A stretch of DNA of 6,418 bases, taken from Planctomycetaceae bacterium (lineage in GTDB: Bacteria; Planctomycetota; Planctomycetia; Pirellulales; Thermoguttaceae). A model generated the notes under the pieces. It ran no database searches and was not told the DNA's origin. It saw only the letters and a list, made by a program, of their open reading frames with translations. The DNA is taken from the NCBI GenBank assembly GCA_031283515.1, contig JAITBS010000195.1:1-6418 (forward strand), in the 5' to 3' direction. This document shows, one piece after another, positions 1 through 6,180 of this stretch. Position 1 is the first letter of the stretch, and each line of letters starts with the position of its first letter. Both the position numbers and the translations under genes were made by a program.

Positions 1-120
1 ATTGCCGTAACGGTATCAATTCCGCATGTGACACTCTCCACTCTCCATTATTTACGCTCGACTAATATGTTACTGATCTGAATACACGACAATATTTTTG
101 ATTTCCAAAGTACATTTTGT

Positions 121-144
121 GTAACTTTTCAGCGGAATTTTTTT
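121..144 (+). repeat. Single diverged copy of the element-end repeat
   Basis: The sequence starts GTAACTTTTCAGCGGAATTT and continues in a T run. It matches the 22-bp terminal repeat of the element at 5939-6308 at 18 of 22 positions, in the same orientation as the left end. The similarity continues beyond the repeat into ACGAAA-rich text (here 151-183, there 5968-5980), so the two sites share roughly 60 bp of common origin. No matching inverted partner lies nearby, so this is a solo or decayed end. Confidence 0.6.
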
Positions 145-244
145 GAGAGTACGAAACATACGAAATCACAAAAAATACGAAATTGTTGTTTTGACTCTTT
201 CGTGTATTTTGTTTTTTCGTGTAGTTCGTACTCGAAAAAAAATT
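136..244. repeat. Long imperfect inverted repeat (hairpin)
   Basis: The left arm runs about 136-183 and the right arm about 198-244. The best-paired block is GAGTACGAA (147-155) against TTCGTACTC (225-233), which is perfect over 9 bp. It is bordered outside by a T run (138-144) facing an A run (235-242). Further inward both arms carry imperfectly paired ACGAAA/TTTCGT words (ACGAAACATACGAAA on the left, TTTCGTGTA twice on the right). The loop is about 15 bases. The outer left edge overlaps the solo repeat at 121-144, so the hairpin and that repeat are probably parts of one decayed foldback element. A transcription terminator for an off-window gene is an alternative, but the stem is AT-rich and interrupted. 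Confidence 0.55.
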
Positions 245-544
245 TCATCGTCATTTAATAAAACATCAATCAAGTGAATGCAAGAAGGATATTTCGAGAA
301 AAGCAGTCCTTTAGGCAGTTGTTCACTCTCCCGTTCACTCCTCAAAACTCGCTACTCACTGAGAACAAGAATTGATGTTAAACCATTGATTATAAACCTA
401 TTATGAACTATCTCGACGCAATGTACTATATTAAATATTTACTTTAAAGAGAACTTTCTAAAAAACTCTTGTACGTAGTTAGTATTATGTTATGATATTT
501 TAATTGTGTATTTTTCACTCTTTCCTTTCTTTTTTCAATTTTTT

Positions 545-565
545 GTAATTAGTCAGTGGAATTTT
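545..565 (+). repeat. Second solo copy of the element-end repeat
   Basis: GTAATTAGTCAGTGGAATTT at 545 matches the 22-bp terminal repeat at 18 of 22 positions, with the core TCAGTGGAATTTT identical. Orientation is the same as the copies at 121 and 5939. The sequence after it differs from those copies (CGTCAAGATAC and so on), so only the end sequence is conserved. It is followed 26 bases later by the other repeat type at 592-615. Confidence 0.55.
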
Positions 566-590
566 CGTCAAGATACAGATTTCCGTAAAA

Positions 591-626
591 GGTAGGCAAC
601 GTTTCTCCGAAAGGCTTTCACCTACC
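591..626 (+). repeat. Structured repeat upstream of the kinase
   Basis: GGTAGG (591-596) can pair with CCTACC (621-626). Within the loop, GAAAG (609-613) and CTTTC (615-619) form a second small palindrome. The 24 bases at 592-615 recur at 4294-4317 with 21 matches, in the same orientation, downstream of the kinase. A further small palindrome, TGAATC-T-GATTCA, follows at 665-677. This looks like an intergenic repeat that can fold. A leader RNA structure is possible if transcription of the kinase starts further upstream, but I recognise no riboswitch class. Confidence 0.4.
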
Positions 627-689
627 GTCGCACCAAAACGGAATGAAACCTCCAATTGCCGGCGTGAATCTGATTCATACTGTGAATAG

Positions 690-718
690 TTACAAAATTA
701 TAATATTGAACATAAAAT
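690..718 (+). promoter_or_regulatory. Weak candidate promoter for the kinase
   Basis: TTACAA (690-695) and TAAAAT (713-718) are separated by exactly 17 bases, with the -10-like box one base from TATAAT. The -35-like box is poor (three of six). The surrounding DNA is so AT-rich that such pairs arise by chance, so this is a suggestion only. It would give a leader of roughly 80 bases before the start codon at 809. Confidence 0.2.
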
Positions 719-725
719 AAAATAT

Positions 726-765
726 TTTACCGACAATATTATGGTAAATGGCTACTGATGTTACC
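726..765 (+). promoter_or_regulatory. Two mutually exclusive small hairpins in the kinase leader
   Basis: TTTACC (726-731) can pair with GGTAAA (743-748), and the same GGTAA (743-747) can instead pair with TTACC (761-765). The alternatives share one arm, as in attenuator-type leaders. The stems are only 5-6 bp and AT-rich, there is no U-tract, and GGTAA/TTACC words are scattered through every intergenic space here, so repeat debris is the more likely explanation. Confidence 0.15.
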
Positions 766-808
766 ACATTGAAATCGGTTCGTTACCTCAAATACTACTC
801 AGTGAATA

Positions 809-3800
809 ATGTCTTCTTCTAATCCTAATGATTCAACGGTCATGTATAATAATGAGCGTGAACATAGCGAAACAAATTATGTTGATGTTTCCACGTCACA
901 GGAACCAAGTGCTTTTTCATCGGGTTATTTACTCGGAGAGAATTTTCGTCTCGAAAAAAGACTTGGACGCGGTGGAATGGGCGAAGCATGGAAAGCATAC
1001 GATGAAACTGCCGATCGATTTGTTGTTCTTAAATTTATACCGAAAGAAATTCAACATGTTCAGGAAGCGATAGACTTGGTACGTTCTTCGTTTAAGAAAG
1101 TCCATGCGTTACAACATCAACATATCTGTCCGGTGTACGGTCTTTTTACCGATTCACAACACGGTCTCTATCTCGCAATGAAGTATATTGATGGCATACC
1201 ATTGGATACCTACAGAAGAAAATATGTTAAAAAACACGGTAAAATATTGTTTTCCGATATCGTACAAATACTTTGGGGAATTGCCAAAGGACTGGATTAT
1301 GCGCACGAAAAAAAAGTCATTCACCGTGATATTAAGCCTCAAAATATTATGATTGGCAAATCAGACGGTGTACAGATTATTGATTTTGGGCTGGCTGAAG
1401 AAATTCGGACAAGTATGGTTCGGTTTAGCCATGAACCACAAATGACCGCTGCCGGAACACGTTCTTATATGGCTCCCGAACAATGGCGCGGACGATTACA
1501 AGATGCCCGAACCGACCAATACGCTCTTGCTGTAACTGCGTATGAAATGTTTTCGGGGCATGTACCGTTTTCTGGAAGCGATATTGCTATTTTGCGCGAA
1601 TGTGTGTTAAAGGATGATCCCGAACCGATCACTGAATTGCCAGAATATGTTAATGCCGCATTGCTTAAAGCCTTGTCAAAAAAACGAGAAGAACGTTATG
1701 AAAATTGTAAGGCATTCATTAAGGCAATGATCACAAAACCACAAAAATCAGAAAATACAGAAACAAATATCGAAGAAATTGCTCTGGATGAAACAAATAC
1801 CGAACAATCCGCTCTATTGAATCAGCCTTCGGATTATCAAACGAATACAGAACAGAAAAACGCATGGCTTCCGCAAACAATCTTTTCATTGTCAAAACCC
1901 TTATCCACTGTACAAAAAACGAAAAATCAATTTAAAAAAATAAAACCGTTTTGGCTTGTTTTGACGGTGATTACCGGAATGATTTTGATATTTGGTGTTG
2001 GTGCTTTTCTGCTGCAAAATATACGAAAACCAGTGATTTCGCCATCATTATCCCTTATTAAACAACCAATAGAAAACACAACAGCATCTCCTGAAAAAAC
2101 AGATGAAAAACAAATAACCGAATCGGTAATAGTAGAACCGGCAAACGTAGAATCGGCAAACGTAGAAACACCAAATCCGGAATCGTTGGAAATGGAATCG
2201 CCGGAAACCGAACAAAATACTCTTGAACCCGAACAATTGGCGGTTGATGATTTACCCAAAGAAAATGTAACAGAAGAAAATATAGCGGAAGAAAAAATAA
2301 TAACCGAACAATCTGTGGAGAATAAAACCGTTGATGAAAAAGAATTATTAAAAATTACTGAATTTAAGAATGGTTATTTACCGCAATTGGCACCACAAAA
2401 AAAAGATTTCCATTGGGTATGGCACGGTCGGGAAACTCAAAACTCGGAAATGTTGTCAACACTTTCCAATCACATGGATGTATTCAGAATAGAAGTTCAC
2501 AAAAAGATAAGGGACAAATTTTGGCTTCCTTCGTTGTCATACCGGCACTTTCCTCTTATCAAAGGTCGAGTCTATCGTATTGAATGTGAATCAAGAGCAA
2601 CAGCACCAACAGAAATTGTCGTCTATGTTCTAAACCAAAATAGAACCGATGTGAAAAAATTCCATACTTTGGTAAATATTCCTATTGAGAAAAATTGGAA
2701 AACATTTCGACATGATTTTCTGATACAAGAAAATGAACAAACATGTTCTTTATGTTTGGATCACTTTAACTCAGGTATTATCTATGAAATTCGCCGTATT
2801 TCATTGCGTGACATTTCTACAGGTTCCGGTACATCTATTCCCGAAACAACCGAACCAATGGAACTGACGGAAGCACGACGACGATTTGAAGAGGAAATCG
2901 AGCAAATAAAAATACCATATCGGGATGCACTTGAAAAGGAAATTGATCTTGCAAAAAAGAACAAGGAATCAAGTCGCTCTCTCAAATTAGCAACAGAATT
3001 AAAATATCATGTTTCAGAAAAAGGTTTGAAACCAACTGTTTATGAACCGGATAGACGAAGGTTATCAATAGAAAAAGTACATTACAAAAACAAAGCTAAT
3101 GCGGCACTAAATTCGTACAAAAATTTATTAACTGAACTGGCCAAAACATTTGTTCAAACGAATCGTCTCGAAGAATCAAAAATTGTTCAGGAAATAATCG
3201 AACATACAGTACCGGAAATCATTACAACGAAATTGTTGAAACGAGAACCAATTCCGGTATTACGTTTGATATTGGAAATTGGCGACGACAAAAATGGTCG
3301 TTTTCGAATAGAACATGGTTTGGCATCTGATCCGCCTGATGGTCAAATTCAAGGTGATCCATTTAATATAGCGGCATTTCCTCATGCTTTAGCGTTTCGT
3401 GGAGATAATGGTCTTGGTCGGATCATCTGGGATTTTCAAGACCCGATTAGTACATGGCACAATTCCGGTTGGACAGAAATACCTTTTGGTATTTTTAACA
3501 AAGTACTATCAGGAATCAAAATTGATGAAAAGAAAGGACTACTTTTATTTTATCCCAATTCTTCATCCCATAACATGGAAGAAAGACTACCTGGTTTATT
3601 CATAAACAGATTCGTAAAATTTCCCATTCGACTCTGTTGCGATTATATCGAAAAACAAGATGGAACGTTAATAATGTCAATGGATCTTAATGAGTATGAA
3701 TTGCTAGGTTTTTCTGCTAATTACACGGCATCAAATGGGAATATTCAGCTTCGTAGTGGTATAAATTGGCAATCAGAACCAATAATTCGTCAAACAATTT

Positions 3801-4180
3801 CTCGATCTCAATTACCCTTTGAACATACTTTTCAGTTACCGGAAAAATACCATACTTCCGTGCCTAATTATCTTCGTATGCGTAAAAGTGATACCAATGG
3901 TACTGTAACACGATTCGATATGATTGCCAGGTTTTCGGCATGGGTAGGTTTGACGATAAAACAACAAGATAAACGATTGATTGTCGAAAATGTTCTGGAA
4001 AAATCACCTGCCCAAAGAGCAGGACTTCTCTTCGGAGATGTCATCGTAATGTTCAATGGAAAAATTCGTACGGAAAAAGAAGTAAACGAAATACTTAATT
4101 CCTCTGTTTTCGGTGACTTAATTGTTCTAACTGTTGTACGTGGTAATGAACGAAAAGTTATCCGGTTTCATGCGGAATAA
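809..4180 (+). CDS. Membrane receptor-like Ser/Thr protein kinase with PDZ C-terminus
   Basis: Predicted one-pass membrane Hanks-type kinase, 1123 residues. An in-frame TGA lies at 803-805, so ATG 809 is the furthest upstream ATG possible; no Shine-Dalgarno is visible. The kinase domain (about 40-308) shows the glycine loop GRGGMG (53-58), Lys75, HRDIKPQN (172-179), DFG (192-194), APE (222-224), Asp236 and Arg296, so it is probably catalytic, phosphorylating Ser/Thr with ATP in the cytoplasm. Ser94 stands where the helix-C Glu is expected. A basic stretch precedes a membrane helix (about 381-403). The outer part has a Glu/Pro/Thr/Asn-rich linker (410-515), a segment resembling a CBM4/9 jelly roll (about 530-669, with W630 and aromatic-rich strands), a charged helical stretch (685-800), a beta-rich region I do not recognise (815-1035) and a PDZ domain (about 1041-1121, SPAQRAGLLFGDVI at 1066-1079). 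The stop is followed by a second TAA. The substrate and ligand are unknown. Confidence 0.9.
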   Translation: MSSSNPNDSTVMYNNEREHSETNYVDVSTSQEPSAFSSGYLLGENFRLEKRLGRGGMGEAWKAYDETADRFVVLKFIPKEIQHVQEAIDLVRSSFKKVHALQHQHICPVYGLFTDSQHGLYLAMKYIDGIPLDTYRRKYVKKHGKILFSDIVQILWGIAKGLDYAHEKKVIHRDIKPQNIMIGKSDGVQIIDFGLAEEIRTSMVRFSHEPQMTAAGTRSYMAPEQWRGRLQDARTDQYALAVTAYEMFSGHVPFSGSDIAILRECVLKDDPEPITELPEYVNAALLKALSKKREERYENCKAFIKAMITKPQKSENTETNIEEIALDETNTEQSALLNQPSDYQTNTEQKNAWLPQTIFSLSKPLSTVQKTKNQFKKIKPFWLVLTVITGMILIFGVGAFLLQNIRKPVISPSLSLIKQPIENTTASPEKTDEKQITESVIVEPANVESANVETPNPESLEMESPETEQNTLEPEQLAVDDLPKENVTEENIAEEKIITEQSVENKTVDEKELLKITEFKNGYLPQLAPQKKDFHWVWHGRETQNSEMLSTLSNHMDVFRIEVHKKIRDKFWLPSLSYRHFPLIKGRVYRIECESRATAPTEIVVYVLNQNRTDVKKFHTLVNIPIEKNWKTFRHDFLIQENEQTCSLCLDHFNSGIIYEIRRISLRDISTGSGTSIPETTEPMELTEARRRFEEEIEQIKIPYRDALEKEIDLAKKNKESSRSLKLATELKYHVSEKGLKPTVYEPDRRRLSIEKVHYKNKANAALNSYKNLLTELAKTFVQTNRLEESKIVQEIIEHTVPEIITTKLLKREPIPVLRLILEIGDDKNGRFRIEHGLASDPPDGQIQGDPFNIAAFPHALAFRGDNGLGRIIWDFQDPISTWHNSGWTEIPFGIFNKVLSGIKIDEKKGLLLFYPNSSSHNMEERLPGLFINRFVKFPIRLCCDYIEKQDGTLIMSMDLNEYELLGFSANYTASNGNIQLRSGINWQSEPIIRQTISRSQLPFEHTFQLPEKYHTSVPNYLRMRKSDTNGTVTRFDMIARFSAWVGLTIKQQDKRLIVENVLEKSPAQRAGLLFGDVIVMFNGKIRTEKEVNEILNSSVFGDLIVLTVVRGNERKVIRFHAE
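2139..2167 (+). repeat. Tandem 15-bp duplication in the kinase linker
   Basis: CGGCAAACGTAGAA occurs at 2139-2152 and again at 2154-2167, a 15-base period that keeps the reading frame. It encodes ANVES-ANVET in the Glu/Pro-rich linker just outside the membrane helix. The neighbouring residues (VEP, PNPES, MESPE) look like older, diverged copies, so the linker seems to have grown by small in-frame duplications. Confidence 0.7.
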
Positions 4181-4293
4181 TAATCAAATTCAATGAATAC
4201 AGCAATACTCAAGAAATAAATAATTCTTCAAGAGGTTACGCAACCTACACACGTATTAAGTTAAGTGATCACATTAAATTGGTATCGAAAATA

Positions 4294-4317
4294 GTAGGCA
4301 ACATTTCGCCGAAACGC
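4294..4317 (+). repeat. Second copy of the 24-bp GTAGGCAAC repeat
   Basis: This 24-base stretch starting GTAGGCAACATTTCGCC matches 592-615 at 21 of 24 positions in the same orientation, so one copy lies on each side of the kinase gene. Its centre, TTTCG-C-CGAAA (4304-4314), is a perfect short palindrome. The sequences after the 24 bases differ between the two copies. Confidence 0.5.
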
Positions 4318-4435
4318 CGTAGTGGTTGCTTCGTAACAACGACCGATTTTGTATTTTCCATCACCGCCCACCATCCGTAAACAGGGTAAACTAGCAAGTC
4401 CACCAACTTTTGTTGATTGATATGAATTGTTACCT

Positions 4436-4482
4436 CAAAAAACCAGAGAGGAACAGAATACCATTACGTCTCTGGTTTTTTG
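4436..4482. terminator. Bidirectional intrinsic terminator
   Basis: CAAAAAACCAGAGA (4436-4449) pairs perfectly over 14 bp with TCTCTGGTTTTTTG (4469-4482) around a 19-base loop. On the plus strand the CCAGAGA/TCTCTGG stem runs straight into six T, and on the minus strand the facing A run gives the same arrangement. It can therefore end both the kinase transcript (256 bases after its stop) and the sialidase transcript (about 214 bases after its stop). The loop is longer than usual and the paired core has only four G:C pairs, so strength is uncertain. Confidence 0.7.
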
Positions 4483-4617
4483 TTCGTTTATTGACTTGAT
4501 GATTTAGTCGAGTTGCAGAGTTTGAATCAAAATTTTCGTTTGTTTTGTATTCTCAAAAAAGAATCTCTAAAAATCTGTGGACTCTGCGGACTAAAAATAG
4601 ACAGTTACCAAAAAATA

Positions 4618-4677
4618 GGTAACCTTTCAGTGAAACATAATTTCTTATTTCTCATCAATTTTATGTGAATGGTTACC
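4618..4677. repeat. Short inverted repeat next to the sialidase stop
   Basis: GGTAACCTTTCA (4618-4629) and TGAATGGTTACC (4666-4677) are inverted copies with one mismatch in 12. The left arm also belongs to the element-end family (GTAACCTTTCAGTGAAA, 13 of the first 17 positions match the 22-bp repeat) and follows AAAATAG, as the left end of the large element does. A second short palindrome, GTTACC (4604-4609) with GGTAAC (4618-4623), shares the same arm. This may be a very small or internally deleted relative of the element at 5939-6308. No direct repeat is seen on the right side. Confidence 0.45.
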
Positions 4678-4695
4678 TTTATTTTTTACAAAAGA

Positions 4696-5901
4696 TCAGT
4701 TTGTGCCTTTCAAAACAGGTTCGTTTGGTTCGAAAAGCCAGGCGAGATTGAAACGGGCGATAGAAATTTTACCGTAAGGTCCTTTGTTATCGCCTTTTTC
4801 GAACAATAAATAGACCATGCCGTCCGTTGCGGCAGTAATAGACGAATAAGCGCAACCTTGTTCGTGAACCATTCGTTTGATTTTCCATGAACGTGAACGA
4901 TCTAAACTGCACCAAACCGTCATGTGAATTCGGTTACCGCCCGGATCATCCGGTGCGGAAAAAAGCAGAACATCTTTATTGTTCGTTAATTCCAAAGGAA
5001 GCCGGACAAGTCCTGAACTGCAACCATAACTTGGTTTTGTTCCGTATTTGAAATAGAACGGTTCACCGACTTCCCGTAAATCTTCACAAACTTCCCAATC
5101 GACATATCGATCACCGCCATCGTGACTGTAAGCTAATTGCCTTCGATGATCGGTGGACATGTGCGAGCGGGAATTGTAATACACAATACCGTCCGAAAAT
5201 TCCGCTAACGTTCCTTCACCGGTTCCGCTTTGAACCGGATGCGAGACTTGCCATATTTTGCCGTGATCATCGCTGAACATAGACGTATTGTAATGAAACA
5301 TCCAATGTTCCTGATCATTTTTACCGAATGGAGCCATAATTCGCCCTGGCATAAGGAGTCTGCCTTTTTTCGTACCGTATTTTAATGTAACACCTGATTC
5401 GGAACAATCCAGCCGAATCGGAGCCTGTGAATCGGGAGAACCAAGACCCACAAGATTGGGACGAATTGTGATTTTTTCTTCCGTCCATGTTTTTCCTTCA
5501 TCCTGACTTCGCATCAAGACACCGTTTCCGCAAACGACTAAGATATTACTGTTTGTTTCATCAACAACGAGACTACCGCTGCCGCGAAATTGAAGTTGCA
5601 GTAATTCGCTCCATGTTTTTCCCTGATCATTACTTGTTCGGATAAGATGACCATTGTTGGCACCGGCAATTACTGTTCCTTTGGGCGTAACAACGACATT
5701 CGGAATTCGTACCTCTTTTTGGTCGAAAAGATCAATAATTTCGAATACCGGTTTTTCTTTGACGCAAGGAATATCATTAAGAGTTGCCGGCGGCGGATCA
5801 ACCCGAACTTTCCGTTGCGCATAAACCGATTCTGCAAAGAATCCAATCACAAAACAATAAATCATCAAAAACATACAAAATCTTTTTGTAAACATGTTCA
5901 T
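4696..5901 (-). CDS. Exported sialidase-like (GH33-type) beta-propeller protein
   Basis: A 401-residue exported protein resembling GH33 exo-sialidases, which remove terminal sialic acids from glycans outside the cytoplasm. Residues 1-28 form a signal peptide: TKR, then a hydrophobic core, with likely cleavage after VYA. Family marks are the RIP motif (Arg65), Asp boxes SNDQGKTW (90-97), SQDEGKTW (132-139) and SDDHGKIW (210-217), plus a degenerate SLDRSRSW (332-339). The GEGTLAEFSDGIVYYNSRS block supplies Glu234 and Arg245, NRIHMTV supplies Arg324, AYSS supplies Tyr352, and LLFEKG supplies Glu368. These correspond to the arginine triad, Tyr/Glu nucleophile pair and supporting Glu. The loop between RIP and the first Asp box is short and lacks the usual acid/base Asp. 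Other sialidase-fold substrates are therefore possible. It is visibly richer in G+C than the kinase. M1 is favoured by the nearby AGGAG; M3 is an alternative. Confidence 0.82.
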   Translation of the reverse strand: MNMFTKRFCMFLMIYCFVIGFFAESVYAQRKVRVDPPPATLNDIPCVKEKPVFEIIDLFDQKEVRIPNVVVTPKGTVIAGANNGHLIRTSNDQGKTWSELLQLQFRGSGSLVVDETNSNILVVCGNGVLMRSQDEGKTWTEEKITIRPNLVGLGSPDSQAPIRLDCSESGVTLKYGTKKGRLLMPGRIMAPFGKNDQEHWMFHYNTSMFSDDHGKIWQVSHPVQSGTGEGTLAEFSDGIVYYNSRSHMSTDHRRQLAYSHDGGDRYVDWEVCEDLREVGEPFYFKYGTKPSYGCSSGLVRLPLELTNNKDVLLFSAPDDPGGNRIHMTVWCSLDRSRSWKIKRMVHEQGCAYSSITAATDGMVYLLFEKGDNKGPYGKISIARFNLAWLFEPNEPVLKGTN

Positions 5902-5905
5902 GTTT

Positions 5906-5910
5906 CTCCT
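5906..5910 (-). promoter_or_regulatory. Shine-Dalgarno AGGAG of the sialidase gene
   Basis: Read on the minus strand, TTAGGAGAAACATG precedes the gene. AGGAG lies 4 bases before the first ATG (5901) and 10 bases before the next in-frame ATG (5895), so both starts are usable and the signal peptide would lose only two residues with the second. The kinase gene has no comparable site. Confidence 0.65.
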
Positions 5911-5938
5911 AATAAAAATTTAGTAAAGTAAAAAATAG

Positions 5939-5960
5939 GTAATATATCAGTGGAATTTTT
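5939..5960 (+). repeat. Left terminal inverted repeat
   Basis: Perfect 22-bp inverted match to 6287-6308. Single diverged copies of this sequence in the same orientation lie at 121, 545 and 4619. Confidence 0.85.
5941..5949 (-). promoter_or_regulatory. Possible outward promoter (extended -10) in the left terminal repeat
   Basis: On the minus strand the terminal repeat reads TGATATATT, an extended -10-like sequence (TGN plus TATATT, five of six to TATAAT), pointing at the sialidase gene. Start of transcription near 5934 would give a leader of about 33 bases holding the AGGAG. No good -35 box is seen at the right distance. The mirrored right end would point out of the window. Confidence 0.3.
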
Positions 5961-5998
5961 TTAGAACACGAAATACACAAAATTTTTGTTTTTCACAT

Positions 5999-6094
5999 TA
6001 GCCCCGATAGGGGCGTCAGGATTATAACCCGCCCCAACGGGGTGGGTAAAAATTCCTCCCAACCCGACGCCCTGAAAGGGCAACGGGAATAGGA
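5999..6094 (+). repeat. Left palindrome module of the element (three hairpins)
   Basis: The module contains GCCCC-GATA-GGGGC (6001-6014), CCCC-AAC-GGGG (6032-6042) extended outwards by CCC/GGG across a G:T mismatch (6028-6046), and GCCCT-GAA-AGGGC (6069-6081). The same module, inverted and diverged, stands at 6181-6268. It is much richer in G+C than anything else in the window. Such multi-palindrome units resemble REP-type intergenic repeats. Confidence 0.75.
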
Positions 6095-6105
6095 TTAAAA
6101 GGATG

Positions 6106-6170
6106 TTCCGTTCTGTTCTGTTCTGTTCTGTTCTGTTCTGTTCTGTTCTGTTCTGTTCTGTTCTGTTCTG
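6106..6170 (+). repeat. TTCTG pentanucleotide microsatellite, 12 perfect units
   Basis: Twelve uninterrupted TTCTG units occupy 6111-6170, preceded by one variant unit TTCCG (6106-6110). The array sits between the two inverted palindrome modules, that is, in the loop of the foldback. It is outside any gene, so a change in copy number would alter spacing rather than a reading frame. Confidence 0.95.
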
Positions 6171-6180
6171 TTTAAAATTT

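Larger units (their letters stand above)
1..808. other. Repeat-rich intergenic region upstream of the kinase gene
   Basis: I see no convincing gene in these 808 bases on either strand. The stretch holds a heptamer scrap (CACTCTC twice plus CA, 32-47), a terminal-repeat-like sequence at 121-144, a long imperfect hairpin at 136-244, a near-direct repeat of GTTCACTC at about 320-340, a second terminal-repeat-like sequence at 545-565, a small structured segment at 591-678, and AT-rich sequence leading to the kinase start. The longest open stretch I read by hand is a 42-codon frame beginning at 278. It has no ribosome binding site and no recognisable protein. No tRNA or rRNA signature is visible. 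The region looks like decayed insertion and repeat debris plus the kinase promoter. Confidence 0.6.
4181..4695. other. Convergent intergenic region between kinase and sialidase
   Basis: No gene is seen in these 515 bases. After the kinase stop there is a weak bulged AT-rich hairpin (AAGAA 4211-4215 with TTCTT 4224-4228), then the repeat at 4294-4317, a strong hairpin at 4436-4482, a tandem pair of nonamers CTGTGGACT/CTGCGGACT at 4575-4592, and an inverted repeat at 4618-4677 next to the sialidase stop. The word AAAATAG occurs three times here (4288, 4594, 4612), twice directly in front of a repeat. Single genes converge on this space, so no operon crosses it. Confidence 0.6.

Noticed and set aside
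278..406. A 42-codon open frame on the plus strand starting MQEGYFEKSS
   Set aside because: No ribosome binding site before the ATG, low-complexity Ser/Leu/Arg content, no recognisable protein, and it lies in repeat-like DNA containing GTTCACTC twice.
591..678. Riboswitch in the kinase leader
   Set aside because: The stretch can fold into small hairpins, but I recognise no conserved riboswitch core, and the main piece recurs at 4294-4317 downstream of the gene, which fits a dispersed repeat better.
1927..2259. Minus-strand open frames opposite the kinase linker
   Set aside because: They are complements of the Glu/Thr-rich codons of the kinase linker, giving Ser/Phe-rich nonsense; no start signal is seen.
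4211..4228. Terminator immediately after the kinase stop
   Set aside because: The stem is 5 bp, AT-rich and bulged if extended; the hairpin at 4436-4482 is far better.
5647..5931. Plus-strand open frame of 94 codons opposite the sialidase N-terminus
   Set aside because: It overlaps the signal peptide and first propeller blade of a clear gene on the other strand and has no family resemblance.
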